Assembly: GCA_947174295.1 (NCBI GenBank)
Contig: CAMWIG010000024.1
Span: forward strand, 1-16,206
Source of the DNA: an uncultured Alistipes sp.
GTDB taxonomy: Bacteria > Bacteroidota > Bacteroidia > Bacteroidales > Rikenellaceae
DNA length: 16,206 nt
Reading direction: 5' to 3'
Of the stretch, positions 5,335 to 12,925 are shown piece after piece. The translations under genes were made by a program, and so were the position numbers. Under the pieces are notes generated by a model. That model was not told the DNA's origin. It saw nothing but the letters and a program-made list of their open reading frames with translations, and searched no databases. The number at the start of each line of letters is the position of its first letter. Position 1 is the stretch's first letter.

Positions 5335-7218
5335 CTATCTTCCGAATTTTACGAGCAGAACATTGACATCGGCAGGTGAAACGCCGGGAATTCGCGATGC
5401 CTGCCCTATCGTCTGCGGACGTATGCGCGTCAGTTTCTGGCGAGCCTCTATCGTCAGCGAGTTCATCGACATGAAGTCGAATCCGTCGGGAATGGCTATG
5501 TTTTCGAGCCGGTGCAGCTTGTCGGCGATGAATTTTTCGCGTTCGATGTATCCGCGATACTTGATTTGTATCTCAGCCTCCTCCACTGCTTCGCCGTCGG
5601 CTTCGATGCGGTCGATGAATTTGCGCAGTCTCGGCAGCGCTTCGGCGAGTCCTTCGACGGTCACTCCGTTGCGCATGAGTATGTCGGCGGCCTTTCTTCC
5701 CTGCGTCATAGGGTCGGAATCGAGCGATTTCAGATAGCCGTCAATTTCGCCTGCTTTGATGCTCAGTCGGCGCAGCTCGGAAATAAGCGATTCTACGATT
5801 GATTTTTTTTGCTCGAATTCCGCGGCTCTTCTCTTCGAAACGAGCCCGATTTCGATGCCTCGCGGCGTGAGTCTCAGGTCGGCGTTGTCCTGCCGAAGGA
5901 GAATTCGATACTCGGCCCGCGAGGTGAACATGCGGTACGGCTCGTCGACTCCCTTTGTCACGAGGTCGTCGATGAGAACGCCTATGTACGCTTCGTCGCG
6001 GTGCAGCACGAAAGGCTCGCGTCCCGCAAGTTTGAGATGGGCGTTTATTCCGGCCATGAGCCCCTGCGCTGCGGCCTCTTCGTATCCTGTCGTGCCGTTC
6101 ACCTGTCCGGCGAAATAGAGACCCTCCACCCTCTTCGTTTCGAGCGTATGCCGCAGCTGCGTGGGCGGGAAGTAGTCGTACTCTATGGCATAGCCCGGAC
6201 GGAAGACATGGACATCCTCCAATCCCCGAATCTTGCGCAGTGCTTCGAGCTGCACCTGCCACGGCAGCGACGACGAGAAGCCGTTGAGATAGTATTCGTT
6301 GGTGTTGCGGCCCTCGGGTTCGAGGAAGAGCTGGTGCTGGTCCTTGTCGGCGAAGGTGCGGAGTTTGTCCTCGATACTCGGACAGTAGCGCGGTCCGATG
6401 CCCTTTATCGTGCCGTTGAAGAGCGGCGATTCGGCGAATCCAGTGCGCAGCGTGTCGTGAACTTCGGCCGAAGTGTAGACCAGAAAACACGGCAGTTGAT
6501 TTTTAACAACCTGAGTATCAGCGGAAAATGAAAATTTAGAGGGGTGTTCGTCGCCCTCCTGCACCTCCATTGCTTCGAAGTTTATTGTTCGGGCGTCGAG
6601 TCTGACGGGTGTTCCCGTCTTCATGCGGCCCGACTCGAATCCCTCGGCCGTGAGCGATGCCGTCAGACCGTGCGATGCGGCGTCCCCGGCGCGACCTCCC
6701 TCGGCGTTCGACGAGCCGCAGTGCATCACCCCTTCGAGGAACGTTCCGCTCGTCAGCACGACGGCGCGGGCCTTGAATTCCACTCCCATTCGCGTTTTTA
6801 CGCCGCATACGCGGCGTTTGCAGGCCTTGCCGGCAAAGAGTACCTCCACGGCGGAATCCTGCCATATGTAGAGGTTATCGGTGTTTTCCAGCGTGTGCCG
6901 CCACTCCTCGCTGAACCGGGCCTTGTCGCACTGCGCGCGCGGGCTCCACATGGCCGCTCCTTTCGAGCGGTTGAGCATGCGGAACTGTATGGCGGTGAGG
7001 TCGGTGATGCGGCCCATCTGACCGCCCAGCGCGTCTATTTCTCTGACTATCTGCCCTTTTGCGACTCCGCCTACGGCGGGGTTGCACGACATGGCCGCCA
7101 TCTTGGTCATGTCCATCGTCAGCAGCAGCGTGCGCGAGCCCAATCGGGCAGCCGCTGCGGCCGCTTCGCATCCGGCATGGCCGGCGCCTATGACTATGAT
7201 ATCGTATTCGAGTGTCAC
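5335..7218 (-). CDS. mnmG: tRNA uridine-34 5-carboxymethylaminomethyl modification enzyme MnmG
   Basis: This 627-residue FAD enzyme (GidA) works with MnmE to build the cmnm5 group on wobble uridine of several tRNAs, using methylene-tetrahydrofolate and glycine or ammonium. The N-terminal dinucleotide fold is DIIVIGAGHAGCEAA (GAGHAG at 11-16). CNPAVGGVAKGQIVREIDALGG carries the conserved early cysteine. The two family signatures are GIGPRYCPSIEDK and GQVNGTTGYEEAAAQGL. The MnmE-binding helical C-terminus is present (QIKYRGYIEREK, then RPQTIGQASRIPGVSPADV). The start codon is GTG (7216-7218); no in-frame ATG lies nearby upstream, and the first residues fit the family start. The lipoprotein gene ends 12 bp upstream, so mnmG is the last gene of the - strand run, closed by the hairpin at 5236-5291. 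Confidence 0.98.
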   Translation of the reverse strand: MTLEYDIIVIGAGHAGCEAAAAAARLGSRTLLLTMDMTKMAAMSCNPAVGGVAKGQIVREIDALGGQMGRITDLTAIQFRMLNRSKGAAMWSPRAQCDKARFSEEWRHTLENTDNLYIWQDSAVEVLFAGKACKRRVCGVKTRMGVEFKARAVVLTSGTFLEGVMHCGSSNAEGGRAGDAASHGLTASLTAEGFESGRMKTGTPVRLDARTINFEAMEVQEGDEHPSKFSFSADTQVVKNQLPCFLVYTSAEVHDTLRTGFAESPLFNGTIKGIGPRYCPSIEDKLRTFADKDQHQLFLEPEGRNTNEYYLNGFSSSLPWQVQLEALRKIRGLEDVHVFRPGYAIEYDYFPPTQLRHTLETKRVEGLYFAGQVNGTTGYEEAAAQGLMAGINAHLKLAGREPFVLHRDEAYIGVLIDDLVTKGVDEPYRMFTSRAEYRILLRQDNADLRLTPRGIEIGLVSKRRAAEFEQKKSIVESLISELRRLSIKAGEIDGYLKSLDSDPMTQGRKAADILMRNGVTVEGLAEALPRLRKFIDRIEADGEAVEEAEIQIKYRGYIEREKFIADKLHRLENIAIPDGFDFMSMNSLTIEARQKLTRIRPQTIGQASRIPGVSPADVNVLLVKFGR

Positions 7219-7230
7219 GTGTGTTGTGTT

Positions 7231-8118
7231 TTATTCTGTTTGTACTTCGACCGCCGTTGTCGTCCGATGGCTTGTCAGAGCTTCGAAGTCGATGTCGTCG
7301 TAGGGGATTTCGTTTCCCGACGGCATCTCGGCGCTCTCCCAGACCAGAAGGTCGAAATGCGGCGATACCTCTCCTGCCGCCAGAAGCGTGTACTGCTTCT
7401 CCGCTCCTGAATGTTCGACGAGCACCCCGACGCTGCGCTGCGTGTCGATGACGAAGAGGTCGAAACGGCGTGTCTCGCCGTGCAGCGTGCGCGTTCGGAA
7501 CGTGTAGTGGCCGTGCGCCGGATTCCCGAACGATTCGATGAGCGACGGCCACGGGCCGTCCTGCATCTGCTCCACGAAGAGCGAATCGGTAATCCGTATC
7601 GGATACGCCATCCGTTCGTCGATGTAGTATTCGCCCTCGACCGACGCCAGCCGCTGCCACGCCTCGGGGCATCCGCGACGGTCGAAACGACGGATTGCGC
7701 CGGGATATTTTTCACGCAGGGCCGCCGCCAGCTCTCCGAAGTCGCGGCGATTGCGTTCCGAGTCGAGTGAGGCTGCTGCGCGCATGCGTTCGTAGTTCGC
7801 GGAAAGGCGGTTTTTGTCGACGAAAACCCGGCAGTAGTCCCGGAACCCAGTCGTGCTGTCGCGGCGGCTGTAATCGCAGAAAAAGAGGGTGTCGTTGCGC
7901 ACGAACGGAACATCCCTCGCCGTGCCGGCGCGCTGCTCTTCGGAAGCGACGCGACAGACATGCGGCTCGCCGGCCCTGTCGGACGTCATGACGGCCATTG
8001 CGACGGACGTTCGTGCGATGCCGTCCGCCTGCCCGCCCCTCGGTCTTGCATTCTCTGTGCAGCCGTACAGCGCCAGAGCTGCCAGACACGGATACAGAGT
8101 GTGCAACCGGCTGTCCAT
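7231..8118 (-). CDS. Putative lipoprotein of unknown function
   Basis: The product has 295 residues. I do not recognise the family. The N-terminus (MDSRLHTLYPCLAALALYGC) looks like a short signal peptide ending in a lipobox, LYGC with C20 as the lipidated cysteine. A charged linker of about 50 residues follows, then a mixed domain with many aromatic and charged residues and no further membrane segment. It contains recognisable beta-like stretches such as HYTFRTRTLHGETRRFDLFVIDTQ and SPHFDLLVWES. It is therefore probably a periplasmic or outer-membrane-anchored protein. The ATG follows the ybeY stop by 3 bp, and its own stop is 12 bp before mnmG, so it is almost certainly translated from the same message. 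Its sandwich position between two RNA-maturation genes says little about function. Confidence 0.75.
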   Translation of the reverse strand: MDSRLHTLYPCLAALALYGCTENARPRGGQADGIARTSVAMAVMTSDRAGEPHVCRVASEEQRAGTARDVPFVRNDTLFFCDYSRRDSTTGFRDYCRVFVDKNRLSANYERMRAAASLDSERNRRDFGELAAALREKYPGAIRRFDRRGCPEAWQRLASVEGEYYIDERMAYPIRITDSLFVEQMQDGPWPSLIESFGNPAHGHYTFRTRTLHGETRRFDLFVIDTQRSVGVLVEHSGAEKQYTLLAAGEVSPHFDLLVWESAEMPSGNEIPYDDIDFEALTSHRTTTAVEVQTE

Positions 8119-8121
8119 GGA

Positions 8122-8559
8122 CTACTCATGCGTCTGATTCCACCACGCAAGGTACTTGTCCTCCTTGCGGTGCATCTGCGCATTGGCGCGCGGAGTCTTG
8201 TCCTTCTGCCCGCAGAGGTGCAGGAGGCCGTGCACGACCACGCGGCGCATCTCCTGCAATGTCGTGGCGCCGTACTGCCGGGCATTGTCGGCCACGGTCT
8301 CCACGTCGATGAATACGTCGCCCGAGACCGTGCGCGTACCCTTGCGGTCGCTGTAATCGAATGTTATGACGTCGGTGTAGTAGTCGTGCCCGAGGAACTG
8401 ACGGTTCATTTCGAGCAGGCGCTCGGCCGAACAGAATATGTACGACACGTCGCCCAGCACATACCCCTCCTCCTCCGCCGCGCGGCGCAGCCATTCGGCC
8501 GTCGCTCGCTTCTGCGGCAGACGGTAGGTGCATGAATCGTTGTAGTATTTGACTGCCAT
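8122..8559 (-). CDS. ybeY: Endoribonuclease YbeY (rRNA maturation factor)
   Basis: The product has 145 residues. YbeY is a single-strand-specific metal-dependent endoribonuclease used in 16S rRNA 3'-end maturation and ribosome quality control. The motifs are FLGHDYYTDVITFDY (residues 55-69), SGDVFIDVETVADNA (79-93) and the metal site VVHGLLHLCGQKD with H110, H114 and D120. The usual third ligand is His; here the H-x3-H-x5 pattern ends in Asp. I recall this as common in Bacteroidetes YbeY, but could not check it. The ATG at 8559 (MAVKYYND) gives the family length. The frame stays open upstream to 8805, but that part lies in the EnvC-like gene region and is not conserved. Gaps are 83 bp from the EnvC-like gene and 3 bp to the lipoprotein gene. 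Confidence 0.94.
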   Translation of the reverse strand: MAVKYYNDSCTYRLPQKRATAEWLRRAAEEEGYVLGDVSYIFCSAERLLEMNRQFLGHDYYTDVITFDYSDRKGTRTVSGDVFIDVETVADNARQYGATTLQEMRRVVVHGLLHLCGQKDKTPRANAQMHRKEDKYLAWWNQTHE

Positions 8560-8642
8560 ATTTATCGTGTAATTTGTATCCTTGTCGTTCTCCGTCCTCG
8601 TCCGTCCCGGGCCCGCGTCGGGCCATACCTGCTCTGCGGGCG

Positions 8643-9773
8643 CTATTTCTTGAAACAGTTCGCAGCCTTCATCTGCACGCCGGGTGTCGGCGCATAGATT
8701 CCGAATATCATGCGGTACTGCGTCGACATGGTCTCCACGTCGAGCGCCTGGCCGATGACGCCCAGCTGTCCGTTGCGGGCCACCGTCCGGCCTGTCTCGA
8801 CGCACACCGATTCGAGATTGGCATATGTCGAGACGTACTCTCCGTGCGCGACGTAAACGTCGTATTTGCCGGTTATGCGGTTTTGCGTGATTTTCACCAC
8901 CTTGCCGTCGTATATCGACACCACGCGAGCACCCTTGGGCCCGACCACCTCGGCTATGTTGCCGTTGTAGCGCTTCACGCGGCCTCCCTCGACGGGCAGC
9001 CGCAGGTTGGAGGTCTTGGCCGAGAACGAGCTTCCCTCCTTGTTGCCTTTCGTCAGCCGCCGCAGCTCGTCCAGAGCCACCGACAGCTGCTGCTCCCTGC
9101 GCTCCTTGGCTTTCAGCGCCTCCTTCTCCTTCTTTGAGAGCTTCTGTGCCGTTGCGCGGGCCTCGCGCTCGTCCTGCCTCAGACTGCGGCGTTCGCGGTC
9201 GAGGTCGCGCCGGGCCGAGTCGAGCTGACTGCGCCGGCGTCCGAGCTCTTCGAGCTGCTCGGCCACCTCGCCCTGCACGCGCGCTATCTCCTGCATCTTC
9301 ACGCGGCGCAGGTCGGCCACGCTGCGCAGCATCGAGAGCCGGTGGGCGACCTCCTCGAACGAGGAGGATGCGAATACGTAGCTTATGAAGTTGTTGTGCC
9401 GATAGTTGCGGTAGGCTTCGCGGGTCATCTCGGCGTAGGCGTCGCGCTGGCGTGCGAGGTCGGCCGCGAGATGTCGCGCGGCCGAGTCGGCGCGGCGCGT
9501 CTCGGCTTCCAGAAGCTGCGTCTTGCGTTCCGTTGCGTTTATCAGCCGGTTGCGCGACTCGATCTGTTTCATGATTCCCGCCACCTCCTTCTGGGCCGAT
9601 GCGCGGCCCTTGCGTATGTCGGCCACGTTGCGGGCGTCGGCCTCCACTTCGCTGCGCAGACGCGCCACCACGCGCTCCTGCTCGGCGAGCTTGCGCTGTG
9701 CGTCGGTCTGCTGCGCTGCTGCCGTGAGGGCCGCGAGCGACAATATCATGGCGGTGAGGGTTCGTTTCATCAT
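8643..9773 (-). CDS. EnvC-like murein hydrolase activator (coiled coil plus LytM domain)
   Basis: The product has 376 residues. A signal peptide (MMKRTLTAMILSLAALTAAAQQ) precedes a long, highly charged coiled coil (about 25-235, rich in Arg, Glu, Ala and Leu). A C-terminal LytM/peptidase M23-type domain covers about 255-376 (LPVEGGRVKRYNG, GARVVSIYDGKVVKI, VAHGEYVSTYANLESV, NGQLGVIG). The layout is that of EnvC, which switches on cell-wall amidases during daughter-cell separation. The zinc-binding HxxxD and HxH of active M23 enzymes are absent, and the segment that normally carries the first ligand is shortened, so it should act as an activator, not a hydrolase. The ATG overlaps the stop of the TPR gene by 4 nt (ATGA), which implies coupled translation. 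An alternative start is the very next ATG codon. Confidence 0.88.
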   Translation of the reverse strand: MMKRTLTAMILSLAALTAAAQQTDAQRKLAEQERVVARLRSEVEADARNVADIRKGRASAQKEVAGIMKQIESRNRLINATERKTQLLEAETRRADSAARHLAADLARQRDAYAEMTREAYRNYRHNNFISYVFASSSFEEVAHRLSMLRSVADLRRVKMQEIARVQGEVAEQLEELGRRRSQLDSARRDLDRERRSLRQDEREARATAQKLSKKEKEALKAKERREQQLSVALDELRRLTKGNKEGSSFSAKTSNLRLPVEGGRVKRYNGNIAEVVGPKGARVVSIYDGKVVKITQNRITGKYDVYVAHGEYVSTYANLESVCVETGRTVARNGQLGVIGQALDVETMSTQYRMIFGIYAPTPGVQMKAANCFKK

Positions 9774-11605
9774 CGGTCGTCGGTTTCGGTTCGCTTCATT
9801 CTTCGGGTTATGGCATCCTCGGGGTAGCCGTTCTCCTGTGCCCGGCGCCAGTATATCTCGGCCATGAAACGTTCGCCCAGAGCGTCGAGTATGTCGCCGT
9901 AGTGCACCTGCAACTCGGCCGAGTCGGTGCGGTCGAGCGACAGCGCCTGCTGCATGACGCGTTTGGCTTCGGCCGTGCGGCCGGCTTTGTGCAGCGCCCA
10001 GGCGTAGGTGTCGAGGTATGTCGGATTGTTGGGCTCGGCCTTCGTCGCGCGGGACGACATCTCCACGGCACGCTCCGGCTCGCGATCCTGTTCGGCGAGG
10101 AAGTAGGCGTAGTTGTTCAGCACGGCGGCGTTGTCGCTCCACAGCGCCAGCGCTCGGTCGTACTCGGCGAAGCAGCGCTTCATGTAGGAGCGTGCGCGCG
10201 ACGAGCGCTCCACCTCTCGGAACAGACCGGGGAAGTGCTCCTTTCGTTCGGGATTCACCGTCTCGACCGCCTGCGTCTGGTATGTGTCGCCGATGTATCC
10301 GCGGATGACGCTGCGCAGCGAGTCCGTGCCGGCCAGCGACAGTGCGCGGCGGAAGCTGCGAACGGCGTCGTCGTAGCGGTGCCGCAGAGAACTCGCGCTG
10401 CCCTTGCGCAGGTAGAGTATCGGGTCGTCGGGGTAGCGTGCGAGCGCCAGAGCTATGTATTTGGCCGTGGAGTCTTCGCGGCGCTTGTAGCTCTCGATGT
10501 CGATTACCGTGTCGTAGTCCTCCTTCTCGCCCGTACCGGCCGCCAGACGGCGTTTGTAGAGTTCCAGGGCGTCGTCCAGCTCGCCCGAAGCTATAAGGTG
10601 CGCGGCGTATGCGTCCGTCACCTCGCGGTCGTCGGGATATTTCAGCGCCAGCGTCCGCACCAGTTCGTCGATTTGCAGGTAGTTGCTGCGGTAGAAGTCG
10701 CGGTCGGAGGTTATTCGTTTGAGCTGCCGCACCTTGTCGGCTGCCGGCATGGCGTCGTTGCGGAATATCTCCTTCATCACCGACAGGTAGCGGCGGTAAT
10801 CCTGCCGGTGGTTCCAGTAGTCGCTAAGCGCCATCTGCGCGCGCAGGTTGGAGGAGTCCCTCCGCAGGGCCTCGTTCAGCTCCGCCAGTGCCGAGGAGTC
10901 GCGCCCTACGGCGCCGTACAGCTCGCCGAGAGCTATGCGGTTATCCGTGTCGTAAGGCTCGGCCGCAACCATAGCTTCGGCTTCGGCCACGGCCTTGTCG
11001 TACTGCCGGGTGCCTATCAGCAGGCCGCGTTTTATCTCGCTCAGCGCCGATATGCGGCCGAAGCGCACCTCGGCCGAGTCGAGTATGACGAGTGCCGAGA
11101 ACGGTTTGTTCTGCTGCTGGTAGAGCAGTGCCAGCATGCGGTAATGGTCGGGATTGTCGGGCTCGTCGCGCATGACCTTCTCGAAGATGGTCGCGGCATC
11201 GCCGTAACGGCCGTTGAAGATGAGCATGCGGCCGTAGTGCTGGGCGTACCACTTGTTCGCAGTGTCGCGCAGATAGGCTCTGCGGGCGTATTCCCGCGCC
11301 GAATCAGGCTGTTCTGCCGCCATGCCGGTCGAGAGCAGGAAGAGCGCCGGAGCGTAGGTCGAATCGCACTCGACGGCGCGGCGCAGGGCCCGCTGTCCGC
11401 CGACTGTGTCGCCCTCCGAGTAGAGCAGGCGTATGCAGTCGGTGTAGGCGTACAGCGCCGCGAGCGAGTCGGGCACGCGTTCGGCGACGGCCGCACGGCT
11501 CTGCACTCTGCGCGGAGTGAATCCGCAGCAGAGGAGCGATACGGTCAGAAGTGCCGCCATCCTGCCCAGCGAAAGGCAACTGTATGTGAATTTACGTCTT
11601 GTCAT
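9770..11605 (-). CDS. Tetratricopeptide-repeat protein, exported
   Basis: The product has 611 residues. The start at 11605 (MTRRKFTYSCLSLGRMAALL) gives a basic N-terminus and a hydrophobic segment (about 15-30) ending LLCCGF, so it is exported; a lipobox is doubtful. TPR pairs run through most of the protein, for example WYAQHYGRMLIFNGRYGDAA with IFEKVMRDEPDNPDHYRML (about 115-160). The clearest set is at the C-terminus, NNYAYFLAEQDREPERAVEM, then LDTYAWALHKAGRTAEAKRV, then VHYGDILDALGERFMAEIYW. TPR proteins of this form often precede the EnvC-like gene in Bacteroidales. I recall a DUF4292 gene between them in Bacteroides; none is present here. TPRs mediate protein contacts, and the partner is unknown. 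The 234 bp between this gene and pheS (11606-11839) show no RNA or gene that I recognise, and no clear promoter box. Confidence 0.88.
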   Translation of the reverse strand: MTRRKFTYSCLSLGRMAALLTVSLLCCGFTPRRVQSRAAVAERVPDSLAALYAYTDCIRLLYSEGDTVGGQRALRRAVECDSTYAPALFLLSTGMAAEQPDSAREYARRAYLRDTANKWYAQHYGRMLIFNGRYGDAATIFEKVMRDEPDNPDHYRMLALLYQQQNKPFSALVILDSAEVRFGRISALSEIKRGLLIGTRQYDKAVAEAEAMVAAEPYDTDNRIALGELYGAVGRDSSALAELNEALRRDSSNLRAQMALSDYWNHRQDYRRYLSVMKEIFRNDAMPAADKVRQLKRITSDRDFYRSNYLQIDELVRTLALKYPDDREVTDAYAAHLIASGELDDALELYKRRLAAGTGEKEDYDTVIDIESYKRREDSTAKYIALALARYPDDPILYLRKGSASSLRHRYDDAVRSFRRALSLAGTDSLRSVIRGYIGDTYQTQAVETVNPERKEHFPGLFREVERSSRARSYMKRCFAEYDRALALWSDNAAVLNNYAYFLAEQDREPERAVEMSSRATKAEPNNPTYLDTYAWALHKAGRTAEAKRVMQQALSLDRTDSAELQVHYGDILDALGERFMAEIYWRRAQENGYPEDAITRRMKRTETDDR

Positions 11606-11839
11606 TTTTTTTGACCGCTTTTTCGCCACGGGACGGACGCACAGCCTCGCAGCATCCCGCAGCGTTCGCAAGTCCTGCCTCGTGCCGACCTGCGTGCAGA
11701 GCCGGTTCGGGGCCGCCGGAATTGCCGGGCCGCAGAAACGGCGGTTATTCGTATGCCCGCCGTGTTGCGCGGCTTCGGAATAGTGCCGGAGCGAAACGGC
11801 ATGCAATCCTCTCGCGAAATCCGTGCTGCCCGCCGGCCG

Positions 11840-12865
11840 TTAAAGCGCCGAGTCGAACTGGTGGAGGAATCGCACGTCGTTCTCGAAATAGAGACGCAGG
11901 TCTTTCACTCCGTATTTGAGCATCGAGATGCGTTCAACTCCCATGCCGAATGCGAATCCCGAGTACTTCTTGGAGTCTATGCCGTTGGCCTCCAAAACGT
12001 TGGGGTCGACCATTCCGCAACCCATGATTTCGAGCCAGCCCGTGCCCTTGCAGACGTTGCATCCCTTGCCGCCGCAGAGCGAGCACGATACGTCGACCTC
12101 GGCCGACGGCTCGGTGAAGGGGAAGTACGAGGGGCGCAGACGAATCGCGGTCTTCTCGCCGAAGAGCTCCTTGGCGAAGTAGAGCAGCGACTGTTTGAGG
12201 TCGGCGAACGACACGCCCTCGTCGATGTAGAGTCCCTCTATCTGGTGGAATATGCAGTGTGCGCGGTACGAAATAGCCTCGTTGCGGAACACGCGCCCCG
12301 GGCATATTACGCGGATGGGCGGTTTCTGGTGCTCCATGGTGCGCACCTGAATCGACGAGGTGTGGGTTCGCAGCAGGATGTCGGGGTTCTTCTCGATGAA
12401 GAAGGTGTCCTGCATGTCGCGCGCCGGATGCTCGGGCGGGAAGTTCAGGGCCGAGAAGACATGCCAGTCGTCCTCGATTTCGGGGCCGTCGGCCACGGTG
12501 TAGCCCAGGCGGGCGAAGATGTCGACTATTTCGTTGCGCACGAGCGATATCGGGTGGCGGGAGCCGAGCGGCTCTGCCGAGCCCGGACGACTCTTGTCCT
12601 CGATGCGTGCCGCGGCGGCCGATGCGGCGTTCTGCAACTGCTCTTTGAGTGCGTTCACGCGCTCTGTCGCTGCGTTCTTCAAGGCGTTGATACGCTGGCC
12701 CAGCTCGCGCTTGTACTCGGGAGCCACGCTCTTGAACTCCTCCATGAGGGCGTTGAGTTCGCCCTTCTTGCCGAGAATCCTGATGCGAAACTCCTCGACT
12801 TCGGCGGCACTCCGCGGGGCGAACTGTTCCACACGGGCGAGGAGCTCTTCTATTTTAGCTTTCAT
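11840..12865 (-). CDS. pheS: Phenylalanyl-tRNA synthetase alpha subunit
   Basis: This is the 341-residue catalytic subunit of the alpha2-beta2 enzyme that charges tRNA-Phe. An N-terminal coiled-coil arm (about 1-90) binds tRNA. The class II core includes motif 1 (HPISLVRNEIVDIFARLGY), WHVFSALNFPPEHPARDMQDTF, motif 2 (GRVFRNEAISYRAHCIFHQI, about 190-209) and motif 3 (GFAFGMGVERISMLKYGV, 303-320). A four-cysteine insert, C261-x2-C264-x4-C269-x2-C272, looks like a zinc knuckle and is common in PheS of this phylum. pheT is not adjacent, which is usual for Bacteroidetes. The start CAT at 12863-12865 has an AT-rich leader with its own promoter box. The gene is divergent from the patatin gene. Confidence 0.98.
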   Translation of the reverse strand: MKAKIEELLARVEQFAPRSAAEVEEFRIRILGKKGELNALMEEFKSVAPEYKRELGQRINALKNAATERVNALKEQLQNAASAAAARIEDKSRPGSAEPLGSRHPISLVRNEIVDIFARLGYTVADGPEIEDDWHVFSALNFPPEHPARDMQDTFFIEKNPDILLRTHTSSIQVRTMEHQKPPIRVICPGRVFRNEAISYRAHCIFHQIEGLYIDEGVSFADLKQSLLYFAKELFGEKTAIRLRPSYFPFTEPSAEVDVSCSLCGGKGCNVCKGTGWLEIMGCGMVDPNVLEANGIDSKKYSGFAFGMGVERISMLKYGVKDLRLYFENDVRFLHQFDSAL

Positions 12866-12867
12866 AT

Positions 12868-12896
12868 TTTGAGATTTTATATTTTTCCTATATTTG
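12868..12896 (+). promoter_or_regulatory. Promoter of the patatin-barrel gene
   Basis: TTTG at 12868-12871 (-33) and TATATTTG at 12889-12896 (-7), with 17 nt between them, match both halves of the Bacteroidetes promoter. The predicted start is near 12903, giving a leader of about 23 nt that is A-rich (ATAAAAAAATACGAT) before the ATG. Confidence 0.7.
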
Positions 12897-12903
12897 TAAC
12901 GGA

Positions 12904-12911
12904 CAAAGTTA
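12904..12911 (-). promoter_or_regulatory. pheS promoter -7 box
   Basis: On the - strand, 12911 to 12904 reads TAACTTTG, a full match to TAnnTTTG. The predicted start is near 12897, giving a leader of about 32 nt. No good TTTG is seen 17-20 nt upstream, where the patatin gene's first codons lie. Confidence 0.6.
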
Positions 12912-12925
12912 TAAAAAAATACGAT

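Noticed and set aside
7212..7225. CACGTG at the mnmG start as parS
   Set aside because: Only the central hexamer matches; the flanks do not form the palindrome.
11606..11839. tRNA, small RNA or promoter in the gap between pheS and the TPR gene
   Set aside because: No cloverleaf, no TAnnTTTG box on the - strand and no strong hairpin seen by eye.
11753..12925. Upstream extension of the patatin frame by about 390 codons
   Set aside because: It lies antisense to pheS. A signal peptide begins at the ATG at 12926, after a good promoter, so the extension is not translated.
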